From CAYJHC01 sp964369805 (GTDB lineage: Bacteria; Bacillota; Clostridia; Peptostreptococcales; Anaerovoracaceae): a stretch of 28,984 nt of DNA. Made by a program: the position numbers and the translations under genes. Positions 7,245 to 14,467 of the stretch are shown one piece after another (positions within the stretch are counted from its first letter, which is position 1; every line of letters starts with the position of its first letter). The notes beneath the pieces were generated by a model, which did not search any database, was not told where the DNA came from, and was given only the letters and a program-made list of their open reading frames with translations. Location of the stretch: positions 1 to 28,984 of the forward strand of contig CAYJFM010000028.1 of assembly GCA_964369805.1 (NCBI GenBank). Direction: 5' to 3'.

Positions 7245-8499
7245 ACTTCCTATTATGTCTAGATAGTCCTTGTGGTTCCATACAAAGTTTTGTACCTTGT
7301 TCTAACGCTGCAACGCCTTCATAAACATATTCTTTTTTACCTGTACAGTAGTCACAAGTACATTCCCTTGGTTCAAATGACTCAGGTTCTGTATAAGTTG
7401 TGATAACTCCTTCATAGTTTCTAAGGATTATTTTACCAGGTGATTGAGAAATCACATATTGAGGCATTACTGGAGTTTTACCACCACCTCCTGGCGCATC
7501 AACTACAAATGTTGGTACAGCATACCCTGAAGTGTGACCTCTTAAAGCTTCAATTATTTCAATCCCCTTCGATACTGGTGTTCTAAAATGTCCTATACCT
7601 AATGAAAGGTCACATTGATAGATGTAGTAAGGTCTTACTCTATTTTTAACTAGTCCATGTACAAGCTCTCTCATAATATGTGGACAGTCATTAACTCCTC
7701 TTAAAAGTACTGATTGGTTACCTAGGGGAACTCCTGAATTAGCAAGCATAGAACATGCCTTTGCTGCCTCTGGTGTTAATTCTTTAGGATGATTGAAGTG
7801 TGTGTTCAGCCATACTGGATGATATTTTTTAATCATTTCACAGAATTTCTCAGTAATTCTTTGAGGCATAACAACAGGTGTTCTTGAACCAATCCTTACT
7901 ATTTCTACATGAGGGATTTTTCTAAGCTCTGAGAAGATATAATCTAGCACTTCATCTTCAACGCAAAGGCTATCCCCTCCACTTAGTAGCACGTCTCTAA
8001 TTTGTGGTGTTCTCTTAATATAAGCAATACAAGCATCTATATCCTCTCTGCTTCTGCTTCCATCGTGTTCTCCAGCCATTCTTCTACGTGTACAGTGCCT
8101 GCAGTACATAGAACATTGATCAGTGATTAAAAACAGAACTCTGTCGGGATATCTATGTGTTAGCCCTGGAGCTGGTGAGTCTTCATCTTCATGAAGTGGA
8201 TCCGCCATGTCTTCTGCAGATGTATGAGTTTCCTTAAGTATAGGTACTGCTTGCATTCTTACTGGACAGTTTTCATCATCTGGATCCATTAAAGAAGCGT
8301 AGTAAGGGGTAATCCCAACTCTAAACCCATCCATTACTTCTGCTATATCTTTTCTTTCTTTTTCATTTAAGTTGATAACTTGTTCTATTTGTTCAACAGT
8401 AGTTAATCTATTCTCGATCTGCCAGTGCCAATCATTCCATTGCTCTTCTGTTACATCAGCCCATAGCGGCACTTCTTTCCAGTTTCTTATTGACATCAT
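7243..8499 (-). CDS. kamA: L-lysine 2,3-aminomutase (radical SAM)
   Basis: First step of lysine fermentation: converts L-lysine to L-beta-lysine using a [4Fe-4S] cluster, S-adenosylmethionine and PLP. The protein is 418 aa. The radical SAM motif CxxxCxxC is at Cys129, Cys133 and Cys136. The PLP lysine is Lys341 in P-G-G-G-G-K. Both are offset by four from the Clostridium subterminale enzyme (Cys125/129/132, Lys337). Cys272 and the C-terminal C-T-C-D-Y-C cluster (380-385) match the zinc-binding cysteines of the family. A double ATG is present; the second (8496) is better spaced from AGGAGG. It lies 68 bp downstream of kdd with a stem-loop between them. Its terminal codon overlaps the palindromic repeat. 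Confidence 0.97.
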   Translation of the reverse strand: MMSIRNWKEVPLWADVTEEQWNDWHWQIENRLTTVEQIEQVINLNEKERKDIAEVMDGFRVGITPYYASLMDPDDENCPVRMQAVPILKETHTSAEDMADPLHEDEDSPAPGLTHRYPDRVLFLITDQCSMYCRHCTRRRMAGEHDGSRSREDIDACIAYIKRTPQIRDVLLSGGDSLCVEDEVLDYIFSELRKIPHVEIVRIGSRTPVVMPQRITEKFCEMIKKYHPVWLNTHFNHPKELTPEAAKACSMLANSGVPLGNQSVLLRGVNDCPHIMRELVHGLVKNRVRPYYIYQCDLSLGIGHFRTPVSKGIEIIEALRGHTSGYAVPTFVVDAPGGGGKTPVMPQYVISQSPGKIILRNYEGVITTYTEPESFEPRECTCDYCTGKKEYVYEGVAALEQGTKLCMEPQGLSRHNRK

Positions 8500-8518
8500 T
8501 TCCTCCTTTTACTTAAAT

Positions 8519-8548
8519 GATAACTTACGGATTGCTCCGTAAGTTATC
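8519..8548 (-). promoter_or_regulatory. Intercistronic stem-loop between kdd and kamA
   Basis: Perfect 12-bp arms GATAACTTACGG and CCGTAAGTTATC with a 6-nt loop. On the operon strand it is followed by ATTTAAG, not a T-run, and then by the kamA ribosome site. It is better explained as an mRNA-stabilising or processing hairpin than as a full terminator, though partial attenuation is possible. Confidence 0.7.
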
Positions 8549-8567
8549 AAATAGTTTATCATTAATG

Positions 8568-9599
8568 TTATGCGTATAGTTCTTGGAACAAATCTCTTAG
8601 TGGTTTACACTCTCTTAGAACTTGAAGTGTTATCTCCGCGTGGTCTTTGCAGTATCCATTTCCAACAATCATGTTTACATCTTTTCCAACGCCTTCTGCA
8701 CCAAGTGCTGCCTTTGTAAAGTTTGTAGCCATTGAGAAGAAATATACTGTTCCATCATCTTTACAAGCTAGTATTGAAGCCATTTCTGTGTTTTCTACAT
8801 TTACACAGTTAATAACTAGATCTGCTAATTCTCCATCAGTAACTTCCATAATTTTGTTATAGAATCCAACAGCATCTGTACAATCATATGTGAAGTAAAC
8901 ATCTGCTAAATCAAGGTCTTCTGCTCTTTTTTGCGATCTTTCAGAACCTGCAGCACAAATAACTTTACCTGTAATTCCAGCTCTTTTCTTTGCTTCATAT
9001 AGACAAAGTAGACCAGATTTACCGCCGCCTCCAATTACAACTACAGTGTCGCCAGGTTTAACTAGTTTTGCTGCTTGAGCTGGAGCACCAGCAACATCCA
9101 GTGCGCTTAGTGCAAGGCCATCCTCCATATCATCTGGAAGTTTAGCATAGATTCCGCTTTGGAATAAAATTGCTTTTCCTTTAATATCAACTTGATCTAT
9201 GTCAGGTCTTACTTCTAGAATTTCTTCTATTACTAGCGGTGTTAAAGAAAGAGAAACTAGGGTAGCAATTCTGTCCCCTGCTTTTAAATCTCCTTTATAG
9301 TTTTCACCAACTTCTAAAATAGTACCTATCAGCATGCCACCTGAACCAGTCCAAGGGTTTTTATGTTTTCCTGCATTTTTAACTATTTCAAGCATAGTTT
9401 TCTTTACTTCTTCAATATCCCCACCAGCTCTCTTCTTAATCTCTGTGAATGAAGCTGAGTCAATATTTAAAGTTTGTACATCTATAAGTACTTCATTATC
9501 GTAAATTTCCATGTTGTTATCGATAACATCTGCTGGTTGAGGTAGAACTCCTTTAGGTGATATAACTCTGTGTGTTCCAAATGGGCATCCTTTTTTCAT
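8568..9599 (-). CDS. kdd: L-erythro-3,5-diaminohexanoate dehydrogenase
   Basis: Oxidises 3,5-diaminohexanoate (product of KamD/KamE) to 5-amino-3-oxohexanoate with NAD(P)+. At 343 aa it has the usual length. The N-terminal GCPFGTHRVISPKGVLPQ block and central TLNIDSASFTEIKKRAGG block are characteristic. The Rossmann loop VVVIGGGGKSG lies at residues 186-196. The ATG at 9599 is chosen because AAAGGAGAAAA precedes it. The frame stays open up to 9701, but that extension crosses the sigma-54 promoter and its predicted start site, so it cannot be translated from this mRNA. It is the first gene of the operon. Confidence 0.93.
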   Translation of the reverse strand: MKKGCPFGTHRVISPKGVLPQPADVIDNNMEIYDNEVLIDVQTLNIDSASFTEIKKRAGGDIEEVKKTMLEIVKNAGKHKNPWTGSGGMLIGTILEVGENYKGDLKAGDRIATLVSLSLTPLVIEEILEVRPDIDQVDIKGKAILFQSGIYAKLPDDMEDGLALSALDVAGAPAQAAKLVKPGDTVVVIGGGGKSGLLCLYEAKKRAGITGKVICAAGSERSQKRAEDLDLADVYFTYDCTDAVGFYNKIMEVTDGELADLVINCVNVENTEMASILACKDDGTVYFFSMATNFTKAALGAEGVGKDVNMIVGNGYCKDHAEITLQVLRECKPLRDLFQELYA

Positions 9600-9675
9600 T
9601 TTATTTTCTCCTTTTAAATTTATTAATATTAAAGTGTTAGTTGACTTAGTCTCACTCTGTCTCACTCTAGTATTA

Positions 9676-9693
9676 AAGCAAATGTTGTGCCAA
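9676..9693 (-). promoter_or_regulatory. Sigma-54 (-24/-12) promoter of the lysine operon
   Basis: On the minus strand TTGGCACAACATTTGCTT matches the sigma-54 consensus YTGGCAC-N5-TTGCW at every key base. Transcription would start near 9667, giving a leader of about 67 nt before kdd. It is the only strong match noticed in the window, and it lies next to a gene for a sigma-54 activator. Confidence 0.88.
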
Positions 9694-9830
9694 ATACTCA
9701 CACCCTCAGTGTTTTTTCTAAATTAAATTTTCAAGCATTGAAATTTCAATCATTTTCTTACTTTGGTTAAAATACATTTTTTAACATTGTTGTGATTTAA
9801 TTGCTTTTATGTCTTTTTTCTTTCTTTTTC

Positions 9831-9846
9831 GAACCTTTATCGGTTC
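9831..9846. promoter_or_regulatory. Predicted activator binding site upstream of kdd
   Basis: Palindrome GAACC-tttatc-GGTTC, in the context CGAACCTTTATCGGTTCACT. It lies about 140-155 bp upstream of the -24 element, a normal distance for a sigma-54 enhancer site. The same sequence with one spacer change recurs at 11975-11990 in front of the activator gene. Confidence 0.75.
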
Positions 9847-9852
9847 ACTAAG

Positions 9853-9885
9853 AAACCCCGCGAACCGTTTTGTGTTCGCGAGGTT
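9853..9885 (-). terminator. Terminator of the sigma-54 activator gene
   Basis: Arms AAACCCCGCGAAC (9853-9865) and GTTCGCGAGGTTT (9873-9885) pair along their length with one G-T wobble. It starts 9 bp after the activator stop codon. On the minus strand it ends in GGTTTCTT, a weak T-run. The left arm contains CGCGAACC, half of the neighbouring operator motif, so part of it may also serve as a binding half-site. Confidence 0.7.
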
Positions 9886-9894
9886 TTCTCATTA

Positions 9895-11946
9895 TTAAAA
9901 ATCATATTTTTTCTTTTTTCTTACAAACTGAGTTTGACTAATTCCCAATGATAAGGCTGCTTTTCTTGTACTCCCATGGGCTTCAAAAGCTCTTTTTAAT
10001 ATCTGCTTTTCGTAATCATCTACCATATCTGTTAAATTCAACTGTTTTTCTTCTCTTTGCTCGCCTTGAATTATTCCTTTCTCTTCATTGATGCCTCTTA
10101 TTACATCTGAGAGTTCAATTATATTTCCTTTTGAGGATATAAGTAATCTTTGTACAGTGTTTTCAAGTTCTCTTATGTTTCCTTTCCATCTATGGTTTTC
10201 TAAGTATACAGCTGCGTCTTCAGCTATTTCTTTTTTAATGCCAAATTTATCTCCGTAATTTTTTAAAAAGCCATTAACAAGAGGAATAATATCCTCTTTT
10301 CTTTCTTCTAGGGCTGGAATTTTAACCGATACAACATTCAATCTATAATACAAGTCCCTTCTAAAAGTGCCTTTTTCAACTTCAAGTTCCAATTCCTTAT
10401 TAACTGCTGATATTATTCTAAGATTCGTCTTTCTTGGCTTTGTGCCACCTACTCTATAAAACTCTCCTTCTTGGATTACCCTTAGAAGTTTCGCCTGCAT
10501 GTCCAAAGGTATCTCTCCTACCTCATCAAGAAATAATATTCCATTGTCCGCCAGTTCAAAATAACCTTTTTTCCCCATGGTGCTAGCTCCTGTAAAAGCC
10601 CCTGGTTCGTATCCAAAAAATTCTGATTCCATCAAATTTGAGTAAATAGCTGCGCAGTTAACCTTGATAAAAGGCTGCATTTTTCTCGTACTACTTTTTT
10701 GAATAATATTTGCTACTTTTTCTTTCCCAACCCCTGTATCACCAGTTATAAGTACATTACAGTCGTATTTTGCAACTCTTATTACTTCATCTATAATATT
10801 CCCCATTCTAGGGCTGTTCACAATAAATTCCTCAGGCAAGTCCTTTTGCCAGGATCTATCTTCTGTAGGCTTTGTCAATTCCTTATCTTGTTTTCCCTTT
10901 GCTATAGCACCCTTTGTTTTAAAGTATGAGGAAAGTTCTCCCACTATTTCTATGTCAAAATCATCGTATTCTTCTCTATAGCCTTCGGCTGGAAGAATTT
11001 TTATTTCCTTTGAAATGCTTTCGGTAATATATAGGGCACTATTATAGTTATTAGTTAAGTTGCTAAAAGCTGCCGTTCCAAGATGCGCTGTGACCAGAGT
11101 CGTTAAAGGCTCTGCTCCAGGAAGTTCCGAACAGTTTATTACCATTTCAAAGTCCTCTTCTCCTCCAAGAATTTCCACACACTCGACAGGTTTCAATATA
11201 TTACCATAATGAGTCTCATCAAAAACCTCCTTTAGAAGCTTTGTAATATGCTCGCCCTTCATAACCGTATTATTCTTAGTATCTAGTAAATTGATTATTT
11301 CAGCCTCTTTACCCCTGATCTTTCTAATTGTGTATCCAAATATCAGATTCATTAATAGGTTTGTACCAATTACTAAGAACTTATTCTTCCCTTCAGCCTC
11401 TTTGCTAACCCCATATATAGTTCCAGATTCATTAAATACATATAATAGTAGGTCCACAGGCAATCCTGTTGGTTTTTTGATAATAGGAATCATATCATGA
11501 GCGATTGCATAACCCTTTGCATCAACTTGGCTAAAAACCCTATCTATATTTCCAATTTTGGATATATGCATAGGAATCGAAGTTAAGGAAACATTACAAA
11601 TCACTTCATCTCCAACCTTAAGTTTTTTGGGATTCGAATAGTTTTCACCAAACCCTTCAATGACTCCGTACAAAACCCCTCCCGTATCAGATACAGGGTT
11701 ATGTAGTTTCCCTCGCCTAATTACTATATCTGTAATTTTTTGACGTATTCCCTCATCTTCTCCCTTAGACTCCATAACTATTTGCCTAAAACTAGTCCCT
11801 TCAATATGAAGCTTTCTAAGAGCTATCTTTACCTCATTTCCGTATAAAACTTCCTTATTATCAACTTTCCAAGCAGAGGTAGGAAGTACATATTCTGGTT
11901 CAATGGCCCTAGATATGCCATATTTGTTTTCATTTCCTCTATTCAT
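9895..11946 (-). CDS. Sigma-54 activator with a Kdd-like N-terminal sensor domain
   Basis: A 683-aa enhancer-binding protein. Residues about 8-330 resemble diaminohexanoate dehydrogenase along its length; shared blocks include HNPVSDTGGVLYGVIEGFGENY (Kdd KNPWTGSGGMLIGTILEVGENY), QVDAKGYAI (QVDIKGKAI) and MVINC (LVINC). The dinucleotide loop GGGGKSG has become G-T-N-L-L-M-N (194-200), so catalysis is unlikely and ligand sensing is proposed. Residues 370-610 are the AAA+ domain: Walker A GDTGVGKE (402-409), sigma-54 loop GAFTGA (449-454), Walker B LFLDEVGEI (471-479), arginine finger region near 529-536. A Fis-type helix-turn-helix is at 660-681. No receiver, PAS or GAF domain is visible. It should activate the kdd-kam operon. 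AGGAGGTTGTA precedes the ATG. Confidence 0.9.
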   Translation of the reverse strand: MNRGNENKYGISRAIEPEYVLPTSAWKVDNKEVLYGNEVKIALRKLHIEGTSFRQIVMESKGEDEGIRQKITDIVIRRGKLHNPVSDTGGVLYGVIEGFGENYSNPKKLKVGDEVICNVSLTSIPMHISKIGNIDRVFSQVDAKGYAIAHDMIPIIKKPTGLPVDLLLYVFNESGTIYGVSKEAEGKNKFLVIGTNLLMNLIFGYTIRKIRGKEAEIINLLDTKNNTVMKGEHITKLLKEVFDETHYGNILKPVECVEILGGEEDFEMVINCSELPGAEPLTTLVTAHLGTAAFSNLTNNYNSALYITESISKEIKILPAEGYREEYDDFDIEIVGELSSYFKTKGAIAKGKQDKELTKPTEDRSWQKDLPEEFIVNSPRMGNIIDEVIRVAKYDCNVLITGDTGVGKEKVANIIQKSSTRKMQPFIKVNCAAIYSNLMESEFFGYEPGAFTGASTMGKKGYFELADNGILFLDEVGEIPLDMQAKLLRVIQEGEFYRVGGTKPRKTNLRIISAVNKELELEVEKGTFRRDLYYRLNVVSVKIPALEERKEDIIPLVNGFLKNYGDKFGIKKEIAEDAAVYLENHRWKGNIRELENTVQRLLISSKGNIIELSDVIRGINEEKGIIQGEQREEKQLNLTDMVDDYEKQILKRAFEAHGSTRKAALSLGISQTQFVRKKKKYDF

Positions 11947-11974
11947 TACAACCTCCTCTTCATGTGGTAATCGC

Positions 11975-11990
11975 GAACCATTATCGGTTC
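11975..11990. promoter_or_regulatory. Predicted autoregulatory operator of the activator gene
   Basis: Palindrome GAACC-attatc-GGTTC, identical in both arms to the site at 9831-9846, and also sharing the TTATC spacer and ACT flank. It begins 4 bp downstream of the predicted -10 box, over the likely transcription start, which suggests that the activator represses its own gene. Confidence 0.7.
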
Positions 11991-11994
11991 ACTC

Positions 11995-12023
11995 ATTATA
12001 TCATATAACTGAAATTCTTCAAA
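11995..12023 (-). promoter_or_regulatory. Sigma-A promoter of the activator gene
   Basis: On the minus strand a perfect TATAAT -10 (11995-12000) lies 17 bp from TTTGAA (12018-12023), or 16 bp from the overlapping TTGAAG. The -35 box falls inside the first 25-bp tandem repeat. Confidence 0.6.
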
Positions 12024-12069
12024 GGCACATATACGATAATTCTTCAAAGGCACATATACGATAATTCTT
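12013..12069. repeat. 25-bp tandem repeat, about 2.3 copies
   Basis: AATTCTTCAAAGGCACATAT plus ACGAT is repeated exactly from 12013 and 12038, with a third partial copy AATTCTT from 12063. It lies just upstream of, and overlapping, the activator promoter. It may be stacked protein-binding sites or a slippage product. Confidence 0.85.
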
Positions 12070-12291
12070 GTTATCTATTTGCCACCCCAACTCAGATATC
12101 TAATAACTCTCCCTATACATCAAGCTTGACCAACTAAGATAAAAAAACAACTTACCAATTTGCTGTATACAATTATATTAATTCATTTTTCTATCATTTT
12201 ATTATATACTATCTCTATTATAATTTAACTATCCCCTTTGTGCCATCTTCGGCAAATAGTATTCTGTTTTATAAACAGATAGGAGTTTAAC
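12070..12291. other. AT-rich divergent intergenic region
   Basis: Completes the 345-bp gap between the divergent activator and PfoR-like genes. It is AT-rich and has no open frame worth calling. A TATAAT at about 12218 could serve the plus-strand gene, but no good -35 box is seen. An imperfect inverted repeat, TTTGTGCC and GGCAAA, lies near 12237-12257. A TAGGAG ribosome site stands 8 bp before the next ATG. Confidence 0.4.
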
Positions 12292-13332
12292 ATGGAGAAA
12301 TTTAATGATTTTTTAAAGAAAAAAGATATAGTTTTTTCTAAGGAAAGGTATTTTCAAACAGCACTTTCATCAATGGCACTTGGTTTATTCGCCACCCTTC
12401 TTATGGGAACTATTCTAAAGACCCTTGGGGAGCAGACCAATCTATTATTTGGAGTTAATCTTATGTCCGATTTTTTAATCGAAGCTGGCGCTGCTGCATC
12501 CGAACTGATGGGCGCTGGTATCGGAGTTGCTGTCGCTTACGGGCTAAAGGCACCCCCTCTTGTACTATTTAGTAGTGTGGTTACTGGTATGTTCGGTGCT
12601 GATCTTGGTGGGCCAGCAGGCTCATTTATAGCAGTTGTAATTGGGGCAGAACTTGGAAAGCTAGTCTCCAAAGAAACAAAACTTGATATCGTTGTTACAC
12701 CCGCCGTTACTGTTCTTTGCGGAATACTTACAGGAAAGGTAATTGGGCCTGGCGTAGCATGGCTAATGACCTCTCTTGGAGATCTCATTATGGAAGCAAC
12801 CGAGTGGCAACCATTCTTCTTTGGAATTGTTATCTCCGTTATTGTCGGACTTGCTCTTACCGCCCCTATTTCAAGTGCCGCTCTTTGCATTATGCTCGAG
12901 CTTTCTGGATTAGCCGCAGGGGCTGCTACCGTTGGCTGCTGTGCTCAAATGGTTGGTTTTGCTGCAATAAGTTATAAAGAAAATGGTATTGGAGGAATAG
13001 TAGCCCAAGGTTTAGGCACATCCATGCTTCAAATTTCCAATATTGTAAAGAATCCTTGGATTTTACTCCCACCAACACTGGCAGCAGCTGTAATCGGCCC
13101 CATAGCTACCTGCATATTCAAAATGACAAATATACCGATAGGTGCTGGCATGGGGACCTCTGGTCTTGTAGGTCAAATTGGTACGTTTACATCTATGGGT
13201 TTCTCAATAAGTACATTAGTATCTGTTTTGCTGTTACAAATAATATTACCTGCGGTTATTTCAATTATTTTTGCAAAGCTACTCTTCAAAGCAGGAAAAA
13301 TTAAAACTGGTGACATGAAATTAGATTTATAG
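12292..13332 (+). CDS. PfoR-type EIIC-like membrane protein
   Basis: A 346-aa integral membrane protein with about nine to ten hydrophobic segments and many glycine/alanine-rich stretches (AGAAASELMGAGIGVAVAYG, FGADLGGPAGSFIAVVIGAE, GAGMGTSGLVGQIGTFTSMG). These fit the PTS EIIC-2/PfoR family (COG3641), long labelled putative toxin regulators but built like the sugar-translocating EIIC domain. No EIIA or EIIB domain or gene is nearby, so the substrate and any phosphotransfer partner are unknown. The first ~20 residues are charged and cytosolic. It stands alone between a long upstream region and a strong terminator. It is divergent from the lysine regulator, and a link to lysine use is possible but unsupported. 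Confidence 0.75.
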   Translation: MEKFNDFLKKKDIVFSKERYFQTALSSMALGLFATLLMGTILKTLGEQTNLLFGVNLMSDFLIEAGAAASELMGAGIGVAVAYGLKAPPLVLFSSVVTGMFGADLGGPAGSFIAVVIGAELGKLVSKETKLDIVVTPAVTVLCGILTGKVIGPGVAWLMTSLGDLIMEATEWQPFFFGIVISVIVGLALTAPISSAALCIMLELSGLAAGAATVGCCAQMVGFAAISYKENGIGGIVAQGLGTSMLQISNIVKNPWILLPPTLAAAVIGPIATCIFKMTNIPIGAGMGTSGLVGQIGTFTSMGFSISTLVSVLLLQIILPAVISIIFAKLLFKAGKIKTGDMKLDL

Positions 13333-13347
13333 TCTAGCAACATTCCT

Positions 13348-13382
13348 AAAACCTCGTATTTTTACGAGGTTTTCTTGTTTTT
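13348..13382 (+). terminator. Terminator after the PfoR-like gene
   Basis: Perfect arms AAAACCTCGT (13348-13357) and ACGAGGTTTT (13364-13373) with a 6-nt loop, followed by CTTGTTTTTT. Confidence 0.9.
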
Positions 13383-13435
13383 TAAGCATTTTTATCTATT
13401 TTTAGGAATAATATTCCCATTTTTATATATTTTTA

Positions 13436-13464
13436 TTGATTTTGTTCCTAAAATAAATTATACT
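13436..13464 (+). promoter_or_regulatory. Sigma-A promoter of the Fic-hlyIII-yfcE operon
   Basis: TTGATT (13436-13441), a 17-bp spacer and TATACT (13459-13464), 35 bp before the next start codon and just downstream of the preceding terminator. Confidence 0.65.
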
Positions 13465-13498
13465 ATGTTTTGTAATATAAGAAAGGAAAATAATCTAA

Positions 13499-14467
13499 AT
13501 GGAATATATAAAAGTCTCAGAAGCAGCAAAAAATTGGAATATTTCTCCAAGAAGGGTAAGGATTCTTTGTTCTCAAAATAAAATCGAAGGTGTTATAAAA
13601 CAAGGAAAGTTATATATGATACCGTCTGACGCAAAAAAACCAGCAGACGAGCGAACAAAAGAAACTAAAATCTTAGCATTATCCGGAAAAAATTCATTCC
13701 AGAGCTTAAACGAAAAGAAAAACCTTCTATCGCAATTAAGGGAGCCTACTCCTGTAGAGAGGAGAGCTTTAAAAGAAGAGTTTCTCATATCCTTTACCTA
13801 CAATAGCCTATCTCTTGAAGGCAGTCCCTTCACTGAAAAAGAAGTGGCCTCAATATTTAGGGACAGTGTTATTCCTGAATTTTCCTTAAAAGACCATATG
13901 GATATCTGTGGGTTTAGAGATGCTTTTCTATATGGAGAAAAACTCATTAGATCAGAGAAACTTTCCAAAGGAAAAACTCTTTCGCCAATGTCCGCGGAAG
14001 CCGCACTCACTCTTCATAGCATTTTACAAATTAGAACCCCTGAGGACAAGGGAACATACAGAAAAATCCCAGTACATTATGGCCATACTTACGATGAAAC
14101 CGCTGAGCCATCGCAGATTGAAAAAAAACTGAAAGAACTATTTAAGCTAAACGAAAAGAGAAAGAAGGATATGCATATAATTGATAGACTAGCCCTCTTT
14201 AAAGTTCAATTTGATTCTATACACCCTTTCATCGAGGGTACAGAAAAGGTAGGTAAAATTCTAGTTAATTTAGATTTAATAAGCAACGGGTACCCCCCTT
14301 TAATTATTCCTCTAGCAGAAAAGGCTTCCTACTATGCTGCTTTTCAGCAATACACAGAAGACGAAAATCACAGGGCTCTTTCAGACCTATATTGTAAATG
14401 GGTAGAAGTAAGCCTTAATAAATACACTTCCATACTTTCAGAAGAAGGAGAAAATAATGACAATTAA
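13499..14467 (+). CDS. HTH-Fic domain protein with a degenerate Fic motif
   Basis: A 322-aa protein. Residues 3-45 form an excisionase/MerR-like helix-turn-helix (YIKVSEAAKNWNISPRRVR, then GKLYMIP). Residues about 85-300 are a Fic fold: an N-terminal inhibitory-helix motif S-L-S-L-E-G (103-108), GTYRK near 185, and the Fic core at 242-253. The core reads HPFIEGTEKVGK where active AMPylators have HPFx(D/E)GNGRxxR. The histidine and acidic residue remain, but the Asn, the second Gly and both arginines are replaced. It is probably not a standard AMP transferase; DNA or nucleotide binding may be its remaining role. It overlaps the next gene by 11 bp. GAAAGGAAA precedes the ATG. Confidence 0.85.
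   Translation: MEYIKVSEAAKNWNISPRRVRILCSQNKIEGVIKQGKLYMIPSDAKKPADERTKETKILALSGKNSFQSLNEKKNLLSQLREPTPVERRALKEEFLISFTYNSLSLEGSPFTEKEVASIFRDSVIPEFSLKDHMDICGFRDAFLYGEKLIRSEKLSKGKTLSPMSAEAALTLHSILQIRTPEDKGTYRKIPVHYGHTYDETAEPSQIEKKLKELFKLNEKRKKDMHIIDRLALFKVQFDSIHPFIEGTEKVGKILVNLDLISNGYPPLIIPLAEKASYYAAFQQYTEDENHRALSDLYCKWVEVSLNKYTSILSEEGENNDN

Noticed and set aside
9600..9894. Cobalamin or lysine riboswitch upstream of kdd
   Set aside because: The predicted leader is only about 67 nt, too short for either class, and no B12-box-like sequence was seen. The sigma-54 circuit explains control better.
12237..12257. Second sigma-54 promoter before the PfoR-like gene
   Set aside because: TGGCAC occurs on the minus strand here, but the -12 TTGC element is missing at the right spacing and it points away from that gene.
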